This document shows, one piece after another, positions 37,004-46,323 of a stretch of DNA of 64,000 bases (the first letter of the stretch is position 1; each line of letters starts with the position of its first letter). Source of the DNA: Ceratothoa steindachneri (Eukaryota > Arthropoda > Malacostraca > Isopoda > Cymothoidae). The notes beneath the pieces were generated by a model. The model did not search any database, was not told where the DNA came from, and worked only from the letters and a program-made list of their open reading frames with translations. The stretch lies in assembly GCA_963969495.1 (NCBI GenBank), contig OZ018318.1, positions 178,864,246 through 178,928,245 of the forward strand, in the 5' to 3' direction. The translations under genes and the position numbers were made by a program.

Positions 37004-40000
37004 TCAACGCGGAGGGGGTGCAGTTCTCAGCACCTCCAGCAGCTCGTTTGTTGGGGTGTGGCGGACTACCTGCAGTCTCTTGCCTCTCACGCTCTCAGTA
37101 GGGCGCCTCTTACAGGGGGAGGGGCTGGCGCTCGCTCTTGCCTGAGGCGGACTGTGGCTGGGCAGGAGAGGAGGTAGTGCACCAGTGGGCGCCGGGATCG
37201 GCCGCCGCACTGTTCGCACCTCCCTGCCATGAAGTCGGCGTGCAGCTCCTCTCGCGTGGAGTAGCCCAGCCTCACACGCTGTAGCAGCACGCCGTTCGCT
37301 CTGGGCTGCTGGAAGGATGAGTTCAGTGGGCGATAGGCTGTGGCTGCAGCATACCACGCCGCTTGCCTCCTAGTTGCTTCCCATTCTTGGTGCTACTGAT
37401 GGGCGTTGTGAGCGGCCCTGCGTTTAGCCTGCACCTTGAGCTGTTGCAGGCTGGGGCGCACGGTCCAGGTGATGGTGGGGCCATGGGCGGCTCGCTTGGC
37501 AGCCTCATCGGAAGCATCGTTGCCACCTACGCCAATGTAGCTGGGAATCAAGTGGAGCCGGACACGCCTGCCCTGAGCTGCCAGGTCCTGCAGGGTGCAC
37601 AGGATGGTGGTGGTGATGTGGATGTTGTCCCTGGTGTGGGCGTGGGCGTCCTGCAAGGCCTTCAGTCCAGACCGAGAGTCTGCATGTATCACCATAGTGC
37701 CCTTCCGGTGGAGCAGAGCGTGCAGGATCCCTACCAGCTCCGTCTGGAGGGTGGAGCAGTGGTCTGATGTCCTCCACGCCTGCGTTAAGCCGCTCGTGAC
37801 GAAGACGGCGCCGGACCTCCCGCTGTCGGGGTCGACGGAGCCGTCGGTGAAGTAGACTGCGCTGCCTGGCTCCGTGACCTCAGACATGTCCCTGAGGGCG
37901 TGCTGGCGCAGCTCCTCGGTGAGGCAGTGCGCTTTGCTAGCGGGCATCTGTGTGGCGGTGAAGTCGGCGGCGGGGGGCTCCCATGGTAGTGGTGGAACGT
38001 AGGCGGGGTTGAGGGTGTCGGGGTCGCGCCACAGCCAGTTCCCTACCTGGTTGAGGGTGTTGGTTGCTAGGCTGACGTTTACGAGCCACCTGTTGTTACG
38101 CAGGCACTCTATGCCCTGCGCAACGGCCATTCGTAGTCTCCTCTGCGCAATACCCTCCACGTCGCGTTGGAGCACTCTGGCCACCCGACAGGCCACAATG
38201 CAATCCACCTTGGCGGTGAGGGGCACCAGTGTCTCCGCGCCCGGTGACAATGAGGGCGAGGTCGTCGGCGTAGCTGAGTAGGATGGTTCCTTCCCGATAG
38301 GGGAGCGCGACCATTTGCTCCATCCGCACGTTGAAGAGGAACGGGGTGAGGATGCCACCCTGGGGCGTCCCGTTCTCGAAGGTAAGGTATGAAGACTTGT
38401 GACCCTGAAACTTCACACAGGCTCGGCGCTAGTGAAGGTAGTCTTGGAGCTAGCCCAGCAGTCTCCCTCGGATGCCCTTCCTCACAAAAGCAGCTAGTAT
38501 GGCGCGGGGGCTAGCCAGCTCGAAAGCTCGAAAGCCTTCTCGAGGTCAAGAAAGACTACGATGGTGGGCTGGTTTTTGGCGTAAGCCAGGAGGGTGATGA
38601 GACAGTCCGCCGTGCTCACTTCCCTGGTGTAGCCGAACACGTGGTGGTGAAGGCTCCCCACGCTCCACTGTAGGAGACTCAGCACCATCCTCTCCGCTGT
38701 TTTTCCGGTGCAGCTCAAGAGGGAGATTGGACTGAAGGTTGTGTGGGGATGGGCTGGATGTCGGCGTTCTTCCAGGAGGGTGGCAGACGGCTTGCCAACC
38801 ACGACGCGTTCAGAAGGGCTAGCAGCACGGCGTCCCCAGCAGGCCCAGCGTGCGCCAGCATTGAGTACCGCACTCCGACGGCTTCCGCTGCTGTGTCACA
38901 CCCACGCTTCGCCAAGGCCAGCTGCTCGAGCGTGAAAGGCTGGTCCGTCGCGTGCGGCTGGCCCCGCGCCTCCCTGACCTCTTTGTCGCGCTATTGGCGT
39001 AGCTGCTGCTGGAGGTAGCGGGTGTGGGGAGGGAGCTGCTCGCTGGAACCCATCGCTGTGAAGCAGTTCGCCAGCCGATCTGCCTTTTACTGTAGGCGTG
39101 GGTGGGCAGCTGGGCGGGTCGGGGCCACGCCCAAAGCCTTCCTGAAGCACTCCCACAGCTGGCCGAGGGAGGTGTGTTGGCTGAAAGAGGCGCACCATCC
39201 CAGCCACTTTGCCTCCCTGGCGCTCAGGGACACCTATTGCGCGCGGGCTACTACGTCCTGCAGGAGCTGCAGGTTGATGGCGGTCGGGCACTTCTCGTAC
39301 AGCCTCCTGTGGACGTTGACGCGGTGATTGTGCTCCCGGACTTCCTCGTTATAAAACCACCAGTCCGGGCGCCGGCGGCGGTTAGAGGCTGTCCTGGGCA
39401 TGACCGCGTCTCCTGCACTCTCTATGTCCGCTGTAAGGTCCCTCTCCTGCAGGTGCAGGGCCGCAGGAGGCACATACGTGAACCACCATTCGTCCAGGAC
39501 GGTTTGGAACTTTGCCCAATCCGCCCTCCTGACGTTCCACTGGGGCGGCGGGAGAGGAGGAGCTGGTGGGGCCACAGTGAGGGTGGTGACGGTCCCGTAA
39601 TGGTCGCTGGTGAGGGTAAGGTGGATCTGCCAGGTGGTGCCGGGTTGTAGGTCGCCCGATACCAGCGTGAGGTCGAGCCGCCCCCCATGGACGTGCGTGG
39701 CCTCCACGGTGTTCAGTAGTCGGACGTCAAGGACTTCTTCAAGCAGGTTGGCCAGGTGGCGCCCGGTCACGTTAGTGGGTAACACAGAGTGCAGCACGGG
39801 GTGGTGTGCGTTGAAGTCGCCCGCCACAAGGAGGCTGGAGTGGGATGCGAGGGAGAGCAGCTACCCTGCATCCAGCAGGTACCGCTGGCTCCTGTATATA
39901 TTGTATACCGTGAGAGTGAGCGGCTCCAGCTTCAGCTCCAGTTCCAGGACCTCCACGCCGTCCCCACAGTGCACCGGTGCGTCGATCCTCTTGTGCGGGA

Positions 40001-40215
40001 TGGTGTTCCGTATGAGGGCTGCACAGCCAGGCCCATTTCCGTCGCCGGCCGGAAGTGAGTGAGGGGTGTAGCCTGCCACACGCCACTCAAAGCCGGCCAG
40101 CGTGAGCGTCTCCTACAGGAGAACCAGGTCCAGGTCATCCTCGAAGACGGCTTGCAGCACCTGGTGTTTCTTGGGGCGGAGGCCCTGCACATTCCACTGC
40201 AGACCCTCAGCGTTG
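37004..40215 (-). pseudogene. Family B LINE ORF2: EN, RT (internally deleted), RNase H
   Basis: Minus-strand ORF2. Endonuclease starts LQWNVQGLRPKKHQVLQAVF at 40205. The usual Gln-Glu-Thr of the active site reads stop-Glu-Thr at about 40115. It continues with MAGDFNAHHPVLHS (39827) and LTLTSDHYGTVTTL. RT spans 38915-38096 with WKNADIQPIPTQPS, ISLLSCTGKTAERMVLSLL, VVFLDLEKAFELSS, GTPQGGILTPFLFNV and an intact ILLSYADDLALIVTGRG. From there the sequence jumps to VPLTAKVDCIVACRVARVLQ, skipping the thumb segment kept in the 60-62 kb copy. RNase H (37855-37490) has AVYFTDGSVDPDSG, QTELVGILHALL, VIHADSRSGLKAL and IPSYIGVGGNDASDEA. The C-terminus has CEQCGGRSRR..HYLLSCP (about 37230), a zinc-like motif. 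The deletion and stop make it non-autonomous. Confidence 0.86.
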
Positions 40216-40229
40216 GCGCCGGCGCGTGG

Positions 40230-41782
40230 GCGGGGCATTCACTCCGCACCTCCATCTTGGTTGTGGGCGTGCGGTTGGTGCAGAGGGTGTTGGGTGGGAC
40301 CCCTCGGCGTGGTAGATGATGGTGGGGGCTTGAGGGCACCCTCTGTGACGGCGGTGAACACTTTTTCGCGGAAGATCGCGTCGAGATCCTGCTCGGTGGG
40401 GGCTGTGGTGCCCTGCCAGCAGTCGAGCAGCTTCTTCACAAGCCGTACCACACACGCGAGGATGACGTCCACAATGGCTTTGCCCTCCTCATTGAGTCCC
40501 TCGCCGTAACCTGGGGGTCGACGTCGAGACCCTGTCGGTGGTTGGGCATTGGGTAGCACCGTGGACTGCTCCTTGTCTGGGCGAGCGCGGTGGGCCCGAC
40601 GCCTGTGTCCCTCTCTCCTCTGAGGCTTGAGGGCCCAGGAGGTTACGGGCTGGGTGGAGGTGTGAGCGGATTTGCCAGTGGGGCGGTTGCTGGTCCCCCC
40701 TCTCGCTGCCCGCCCCTCCCTGACCTGCCCTGTGCTGGACTGTTGAGGAGTGAGGGTCTGGTAGGTGGCCCACGCCGGCCTGTTTGGTGTTGGCGCGGGG
40801 ACAAAGCGTCGGCTTTCTTGTTGATGGGAGGGCCAACGTGGTTCCCCCTGCTGCTGCTCCTGCCGGTATCCCTGTAGCATCCTCTTCATGCGCTCGGGGC
40901 ACTTCACGTTCCACGCGGGGTGCCTCTTGGTGCAGTTGGGGCATTGTGCCGTGGTGGCCTCGCTAGCCTTGCAGCGACCGATGCACTGCACCGTCGGGTT
41001 CGCTTGGCTACACACGCGCACCTGACGGGGTTTTGGCACGTGGCCTGCCGGTGCCCGAAGCGCTTGCACTTGTAGCACCTCACAGGTTCACCCTGGTAGG
41101 GGCGCAGGGCGTAGCGTTCCCAGCTGCCCATGTCCAGGTGGGGGGCGGCGGCCCCTCGTACACTAGCAAGATCTGCCTCGTGGGGACCTTGTTTCTGTGC
41201 GCCCGGAACCGTGTTGACGAGAGCACGTGGGGGTGGGCCTCGACAGCCTGGAGGGGAAGATTAGTGGGGTGGCGCTCCAGCACCACCTTGTTCCTCCTCA
41301 CGCTGGGGTCGAGCAGGATCACTCGATCCCCCTCCTCGACAAGGCGGTGCAGCAGGGCCTCTGACCCATCGTCATTCGGGGTGAGGACGTATTCACTGGT
41401 GAGAGGGGGGGCGAATGTTTATCCGCAGGCCTGGGTGTGCGCTCTCCAGTTCCGTCACCGTCTGGTAGGCACTGGTGGTGTTGTCCTGGTGCACCAGTTT
41501 GAACTTGGGCCGGGGACCTCGTCGGAAATGAGAGACTTTTATCCAGCCTGCCTCATTCTCCTGCTGGGCCTCCTCGGTCTGGGGGCTCTCGCCAATGACG
41601 AGGCGACCGCTTTCATCGCTGGGGGCCTCCTCTGCCTGTGAGAACTCCGGCTTCAGGCTTCGGGTGGTCCTCTTCGGCGTAAAGGGCTCCGCTGGTGACG
41701 CTGAAGGAGAGCGGTTCAAAGTCCGCTTCACCGATCTTTCTGGGGTGGCTAAGCGCACCGACCCTTGCGCTGAACAAGTCAC
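40230..41782 (-). pseudogene. Family B LINE ORF1 (gag-like, CCHC)
   Basis: Minus-strand ORF1. The N-terminal low-complexity region is 41782-41393 (SPSASPAEPFTPKRTTRSLK, RGPRPKFKLVHQDNTTSAYQ). After a frame change the central part 41340-41080 reads RVILLDPSVRRNKVVLERHP and VEAHPHVLSSTRFRAHRNKV. It continues through RYALRPYQGEPVRCYKCKRF, giving a first knuckle CYKCKRFGHRQATC, then Cys-rich C...QCIGRC and CPNCTKRHPAWNVKC. A Gln/Arg-rich tail and a segment GYGEGLNEEGKAIVDVILAC follow, ending near 40230. ORF1 of this sort coats LINE RNA. At least two frameshifts separate the parts. Confidence 0.8.
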
Positions 41783-41849
41783 TGCCTGTCGATCACCACG
41801 TGTTCATAGCGTGATCTTCCCTTAGTATACATCAATCGTCAACTTTTAC

Positions 41850-42370
41850 TAATTATTTTGCTCTCTGAATCGTTTCACAATGTCCCAAATTCGGATTTTG
41901 CTTTTGTCTGGGCCGAATTTGCCGAATTTAAGCTTAAAAAAATAGTGTATCATGGAGCAGTAGGGAATTCCAAGAGCCTCAACGAGTCTTTTAATATTGA
42001 TGCAGTATACTAAAGAGCTGGAAGAATGCTGTAAAAAAATTACCTCGAAACTCTTGTTCTCTATTTCTGTACCAAAAAAATGTGTTTTTTTAAGCGAGAA
42101 GATTACTTTCACAAAGTCAGCAGCCAAGAAGTCGTGCATTTAACTGAACTTGAGTGAATGGTCTTGCGACCACATCATGTCTGGAAACCTGATAAGACTC
42201 AGATGTGTCATAATCTTGATCAACTTCCATATTAATCTCTCCATGGACCTCGATATGTTCAGGGGGAAATGGACCATGAAAGAAAGAAAGAGAGAGAGCA
42301 TGGGGTAGGGATTTGATGGCAGAATGAACATCCGGATATGCCACACTATGTTTATTCTTCTTATTTATAC
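41850..42370 (-). pseudogene. Uncharacterised GYTK-family gene, internal exon
   Basis: Minus-strand exon beginning at 42370 just after a TTTTCCACAG acceptor. It reads INKKNKHSVAYPDVHSAIKS then LPHALSLSFFHGPFPPEHIE, an acidic stretch, and PFTQVQLNARLLGC. A frame change and stops follow (CESNLLA, stop, KNTFFWYRNREQEF). Another shift gives SSLVYCINIKRLVEALGIPY. It stops matching after about 41960, where family members normally continue into EWRLFIDSS-type sequence. The order matches the upstream half of the same uncharacterised family whose downstream half is at 35640-36411. In-frame stops show the copy is decayed. Confidence 0.68.
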
Positions 42371-42568
42371 CTGTGGAAAATATAATTGCATATTACATAA
42401 AGGAATTGATTTGTAGTTGCAGATAGTACATAAATGTTTAGTAAAAGATATGTTCATGCTGAAGTGAACTATGTTAGTTTTTAATTTTATGCTAAGTCTA
42501 TGCATAATAATGATATTTTCAGGAGCCAGTATAATACAGAAAGTTTAAATACTTGATAACATGCTCAC
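42371..42568 (-). other. GT-AG intron in the GYTK-family gene
   Basis: 198-bp AT-rich intron. On the minus strand the donor is CTTAAAG|GTGAGC and the acceptor TTTTCCACAG|GTATAAA. Splicing joins ...CMTNLKG to INKKNKHS in frame (AAA-G|GT-ATA), as in family members as I recall them. An intron with clean borders shows the copy arose by DNA duplication or is an original locus, not by retrotransposition. Confidence 0.72.
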
Positions 42569-42701
42569 CTTTAAGATTTGTCATGCAAAAATAGCAGTCC
42601 GTAGTGTGGTCCTTGCCCTCTCTCCAAACGCACCCAAAGAGAGAGACTTCCGTTCGCCCTGACTCCAGCGTCTTAAAGTTATGTAGCATCCCTTGCCGCA
42701 A
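42569..42701 (-). pseudogene. Uncharacterised GYTK-family gene, 5' exon
   Basis: Minus-strand exon reading LRQGMLHNFKTLESGRTEVS, then LFGCVWREGKDHTTDCYFCM and TNLKG, up to a GTGAGC donor at 42568. The WRE..DH..DCYFC core with a CX2C pair is a signature of the family and may bind zinc. The 5' limit is uncertain: sequence just upstream (42702-42720) has no clear acceptor, and earlier exons were not found. Confidence 0.65.
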
Positions 42702-42879
42702 ATATGTGGTACGTAACTTTTATCTTAATCTCCTAGCCTTACTCCAAAATATGCATGTTACAAAGATTTAATTACAGGAAAGATTGTACATTGCTGCTTG
42801 AAAAAGGGCACTTTGCCGCAAACATAGCAAAATCTGTTGAGCTATTCTTACATTTTATGTTCATTTTTAACTCAACTAC

Positions 42880-42915
<36 letters not shown>

Positions 42916-42916
42916 G

Positions 42917-42949
<33 letters not shown>

Positions 42950-42950
42950 A
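42880..42950. repeat. (ATT)n microsatellite
   Basis: About 70 bp of ATT trinucleotides with one ATG interruption. Ile-only ORFs across it on both strands are artefacts. Confidence 0.97.
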
Positions 42951-43222
42951 TGCTAAGCAATTTCTAACCTGCAAAAATATAAACTTATTAAGATAATTAC
43001 TTAAAATGTACACCAAATTTACTGCGAATACTGTAGTGCAAAAACTGTTGAAATTTTGATGTAATATAGGACATGTATAAACTATAAAATTATTATCACT
43101 CTTTGTATCGCAAAAAAATGGACCTCATAGAGAAAAACAGATGCCAGATTCGGATTTAGGACGTAATTTTATTAAGAAACTACAAAAAACCTAAAGTACA
43201 TTTTTGACGCAGACTTCTGTTA
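42951..43222. other. AT-rich spacer
   Basis: No gene or repeat recognised between the microsatellite and the mariner element. Confidence 0.5.
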
Positions 43223-43224
43223 TA

Positions 43225-44602
43225 TTGGGTTGAGGAATAAGTTCTTGGGTTTTTTTTAATGTGTTGATTTAAGTTTTGTTGACGTGATTTTTGCACATAT
43301 TAAGAAACAATAATAAATAATGAGAGCAAAATTTTCAAAGGTTAGGATACTCTCTTAACAGCGTAGACTATTAGGCTTTTGCTTAGGTTACGTCTTGAAA
43401 TTGAGTAATAAGTCATTGCGGTTTATTTAAAAGTTGTGTTAATTTAATTTTTGTTCTGTACCCTCAAAATGGAATGTCAAGTTGAAAGAAAGGCGCATTT
43501 TCGACACTTGTTGTTATTCAATTTCAATCGAGACAGGAACAATGCAAACGCAGCCAAAGCTCGTCGCGATATCTGTTCTGTGCACGGAGAAAATGCTTCA
43601 TCAAAAAGGATAGCTCAATGGTGGTTTTCACGTTTCCAAAACGGTCATTTCAATCTTAATGACGAAGAACGTTCTGGCCGCCCGTTAAGTTGGATGAAGA
43701 TCGATTGAACGACATTCTTCATGAAAATCCTTGACAATGGACTAGAGAATTGGCTGTATAATTGGCGTGTGATCGGAAAACTGTAGTGAATCACCTCCAT
43801 TCGATGGGGTGCATGGGTTCCGCACGCTTTGAACGAAAGCAAAAATCTTCAACGCTCCACGATTGCCGCCGGTTTGCTTGCTCATCACAAGGTTACTTGT
43901 GGATATAAGGACAAATTTCTTCACCGCATCATCACTGGCAACGAAAATTGGTGTGTTTATGTCAACATGAACCATCAAAAACAAGGGCTTAGATACAATA
44001 AAAAAACACTTCCGCGATTAAAGCAAGGACTTCATAAACGAATGACGATGCTGTGTGTTTGGTGGGATTGTGAAGGCATCATTCTCTATGAGCTCCTTGC
44101 GAACAACGAGATTGTCAATGCAGAACTCTACGTTCAACAAATACATCGACTCGCCAAAGATATTCTTAAAAAGCGACCTCATCGACATTATGGAGTCCTT
44201 CTGCAACACGACAATGCTCGTCCTCACATTGCCAATATGACAAAAGACGCCATCCAAACGCTTAATTAGGAAATCCTGCCGCATCCTCCATATTCGCCAG
44301 ATTTGGCTCCATCGGATTTCCATCTGTTCCAATCGCTCTCCAACAATTTGCGTGGCGTTTCGTTCAATACTGATGTGGAATTAAGAACCTGGTTAGACGA
44401 ATTCTTCGAGTGAAAATCCAGACTTTTTATTGTAGAAGCATCGAAAAATTGGTTGAACGTTGGGATGAAGTCGTAAATAACAACGGAGAATACATTATTG
44501 ATTAAATTGCATATTGTTATCAATTAAAAATGAAGTTTTCTAAAATTGTTAATGGTAATGAATAAATTTGATAAAACCGCAAGAACTTATTCCTCAACCC
44601 AA
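43225..44602 (+). mobile_element. Complete mariner element, inactivated
   Basis: 1378 bp bounded by TA on each side (43223-43224 and 44603-44604), the target duplication of Tc1/mariner elements. The ends are inverted repeats of about 30 bp: TTGGGTTGAGGAATAAGTTC at the left matches the complement of the right end, continuing as TTGGG versus TTGCG. One transposase gene lies on the plus strand. Intact ends and a decayed gene are the usual state of genomic mariners. The ends could still be bound in trans if a related transposase existed. Confidence 0.95.
43469..44505 (+). pseudogene. mariner transposase, broken
   Basis: About 345 codons, the normal mariner length, starting MECQVERKAHFRHLLLFNFN and ending NNNGEYIID. 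The N-terminal paired helix-turn-helix DNA-binding part is 43469-43680 (WWFSRFQNGHFNLNDEERSG). The catalytic core keeps the second Asp in LLQHDNARPH (about 44207) and the third in YSPDLAPSD (about 44295). The first Asp of TGDE is Asn (TGNENW, Asn at 43940-43942). Frameshifts near 43688 and 43812 offset each other, and stops stand near 43732, 43758 and at 44267-44269 (TAG where Trp is usual). The D-D(34)D triad is therefore lost twice over. Confidence 0.93.
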
Positions 44603-44604
44603 TA

Positions 44605-45139
44605 GATATGTAAAGAAAGTGGTGGAGCTCGATGAAGTCAAAATGTTTGGAAGTTAAATGACATAGATCCTCATAGAGCCATTTTAAATACCCACACAGC
44701 ATCGGCTCCCAAATACATATCTTGGTGGCTGCATGTATTTAGATAAGAATGATGCATAAAAAATATAATAAAAGAAAATAACAAGGGCACTTTTAAGAAA
44801 TAAATCACCAGGCCAACTGGTGAGCTAAATTTTGTATGGTCGAAAAAATGGTGCAATTAATAATAAAACTAAATCAAAATGAAACACTAATTAATCCCAA
44901 GTAAAAAGATTGAACATAGAAGTTCATTTAAAGAAAACAAATCTCAATCTACGACCATATTTAAAAAAAAAAAAACACGGATAAGATTCGTTTTAACACA
45001 ATTACAATTTATAAATTTTCAAAAACATAATCGTTTTTTTTATTTAAAATGATGATCACCGATGTCATTTTCAACTTACGGAACTTAATAATAACGTAGT
45101 TATTCACTTTTAAATAATATATTTTTACTCTGCGAAATT
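44605..45139. other. AT-rich spacer
   Basis: No gene recognised. It may include the 3' UTR of the minus-strand family E LINE that ends near 45140. Confidence 0.45.
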
Positions 45140-45795
45140 TTAATATTTCCGCGCCATTTGCCCAATTCCCCTCAAGTTTCTGACCTGCTTAAGGGAGTCC
45201 ATCGAACTCCGATGATCGCCTTGTGTCTCAGCGTAATCTTCTTTAATGGGAGCGACGATGACTGAGAAAATATAAATACGGGATCTGCACTGTCGTCCAC
45301 AGATGTTGCACCAGATGTCAGGGTCGCACGGTGGAGGCTGTGCAGCCCTCTCGTGTCTCTCCTCTCTCTCCTCTCGGCGTCTAATAAGTACATTACTCCG
45401 GTGCTGTTCATTCCTTCACGGCATCTTGCCCTCCATAGTGTCCTATCTGAGGCTAATGTTTCCAATTGACTTAGGGTGATATTTGTGCTGCCAAGGCCTG
45501 TTTTACATTATCTTTATATCTCTTTTTCTGACCGCCAGCATTCTAACACCCTGTTTTAGCTGTCCGTACATTATTTTATTTGGCATTCTTTCATCTGACA
45601 TTCGAATTACATGCCCGACCCATCTCATCTGGTTTTCCAACAATATTCACCCGAGACTGGTGATTCCAGCACGTGTCTAGACCGTTGTATTTGGTATTCT
45701 ATCTTGCAACGTTATCCGCAGAATTCTTCTTAAACCACTCATATGGAATTTTGCGAGCATCATCATATATTCTCTGTACAATATCCATGCCTCAC
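45140..45795 (-). pseudogene. RTE/craniofacial-like LINE (family E), 3' end
   Basis: Minus-strand end of ORF2. The frame starts at the interrupted GGEAWILYREYMMMLAKFHM (45830-45740, including the duplication), then SGLRRILRITLQDRIPNTTV. After a stop it continues GRILLENQMRWVGHVIRMSD (45690-45600) and MPNKIMYGQLKQGVR. Further on is the C-terminal zinc-like CNICGRQCRSRIYIF (about 45300-45260). Such endings are typical of the LINEs annotated as 'craniofacial development protein 2-like' or endonuclease-reverse transcriptase. The upstream neighbour of this part is at 52017-52325, on the far side of a 6.2-kb family A insertion. Confidence 0.82.
45786..45795. repeat. Left 10-bp target site duplication (CATGCCTCAC)
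   Basis: CATGCCTCAC occurs here and at 52007-52016, exactly bracketing the plus-strand family A LINE. The right copy follows its A-rich tail. Confidence 0.92.
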
Positions 45796-46323
45796 CCCCG
45801 TAAGGAGCGCGGCGATTTGCCATCCTGGCCGCCGTGCTGACGGAACTCAGCACCCCATCCGACCCCAGCTTAGCTTCTTCTCCTTTCTTCAAAACACTTG
45901 TATTTCCTCACTTTTCATACAACCTTCTCCACAACTTTTTCTGGTCAGCCTCTAATTTCACAGGGTAGATGCTGACCTTCTTCTCAGCCAAACGTCCTGG
46001 ATCGGGGCTGAGGGGGAAGGGAACAACGTTCCCTAACCCCTGAGCTCCAGGTCGGGATGGGGGTGTTTAACAACCTGCTTCATCCCCACCCATACTTTCC
46101 TCACATCCCTTTTCCTTCTCACTTCACCATCTATCCTTGATTCTACGCCGTGCCCAAGGTGGAGGCGCCATGCTGAAGGGCTGCCAGGTCACTAGGCGGG
46201 AGGGGTGGCCTTAAATGGCGGCACCTGGCTCTGCCAGGACCGTAAGCACCCCTTGAGATGCGGGCTACTGCGAGGGTTGATGTGCTATTGAATCCCTTAA
46301 TAAAAAGAGAGTAACCATCCTCA

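Larger units (their letters stand above)
36764..41820 (-). mobile_element. R1/I-like LINE, family B, near full-length
   Basis: About 5.06 kb on the minus strand. 41782-40230 is ORF1 with zinc knuckles. 40215-37004 is ORF2 with endonuclease, RT and RNase H. 37003-36764 is a 3' UTR ending in an AT-rich block (TTTATTGCGCAATAGCGTAC on the plus strand) shared with the 5'-truncated copy at 59962-61972. Coding parts are visibly GC-rich compared with the AT-rich flanks. Relative to the other copy it has lost about 480 bp of the RT just after the catalytic box. A clear target duplication was not found. It separates the exons of the GYTK-family gene. Confidence 0.85.

Noticed and set aside
39102..39650. 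182-codon plus-strand ORF and other long plus-strand ORFs across 37-41.7 kb
   Set aside because: Antisense shadows of the GC-rich minus-strand family B LINE; the minus-strand frames carry the domain motifs.
36764..41820. Target site duplication for the near full-length family B LINE
   Set aside because: Only a weak five- to six-base resemblance near 36740 and 41835; not convincing enough to annotate.
42755..42967. ORFs rich in Ile on both strands
   Set aside because: Translation of the (ATT)n repeat.
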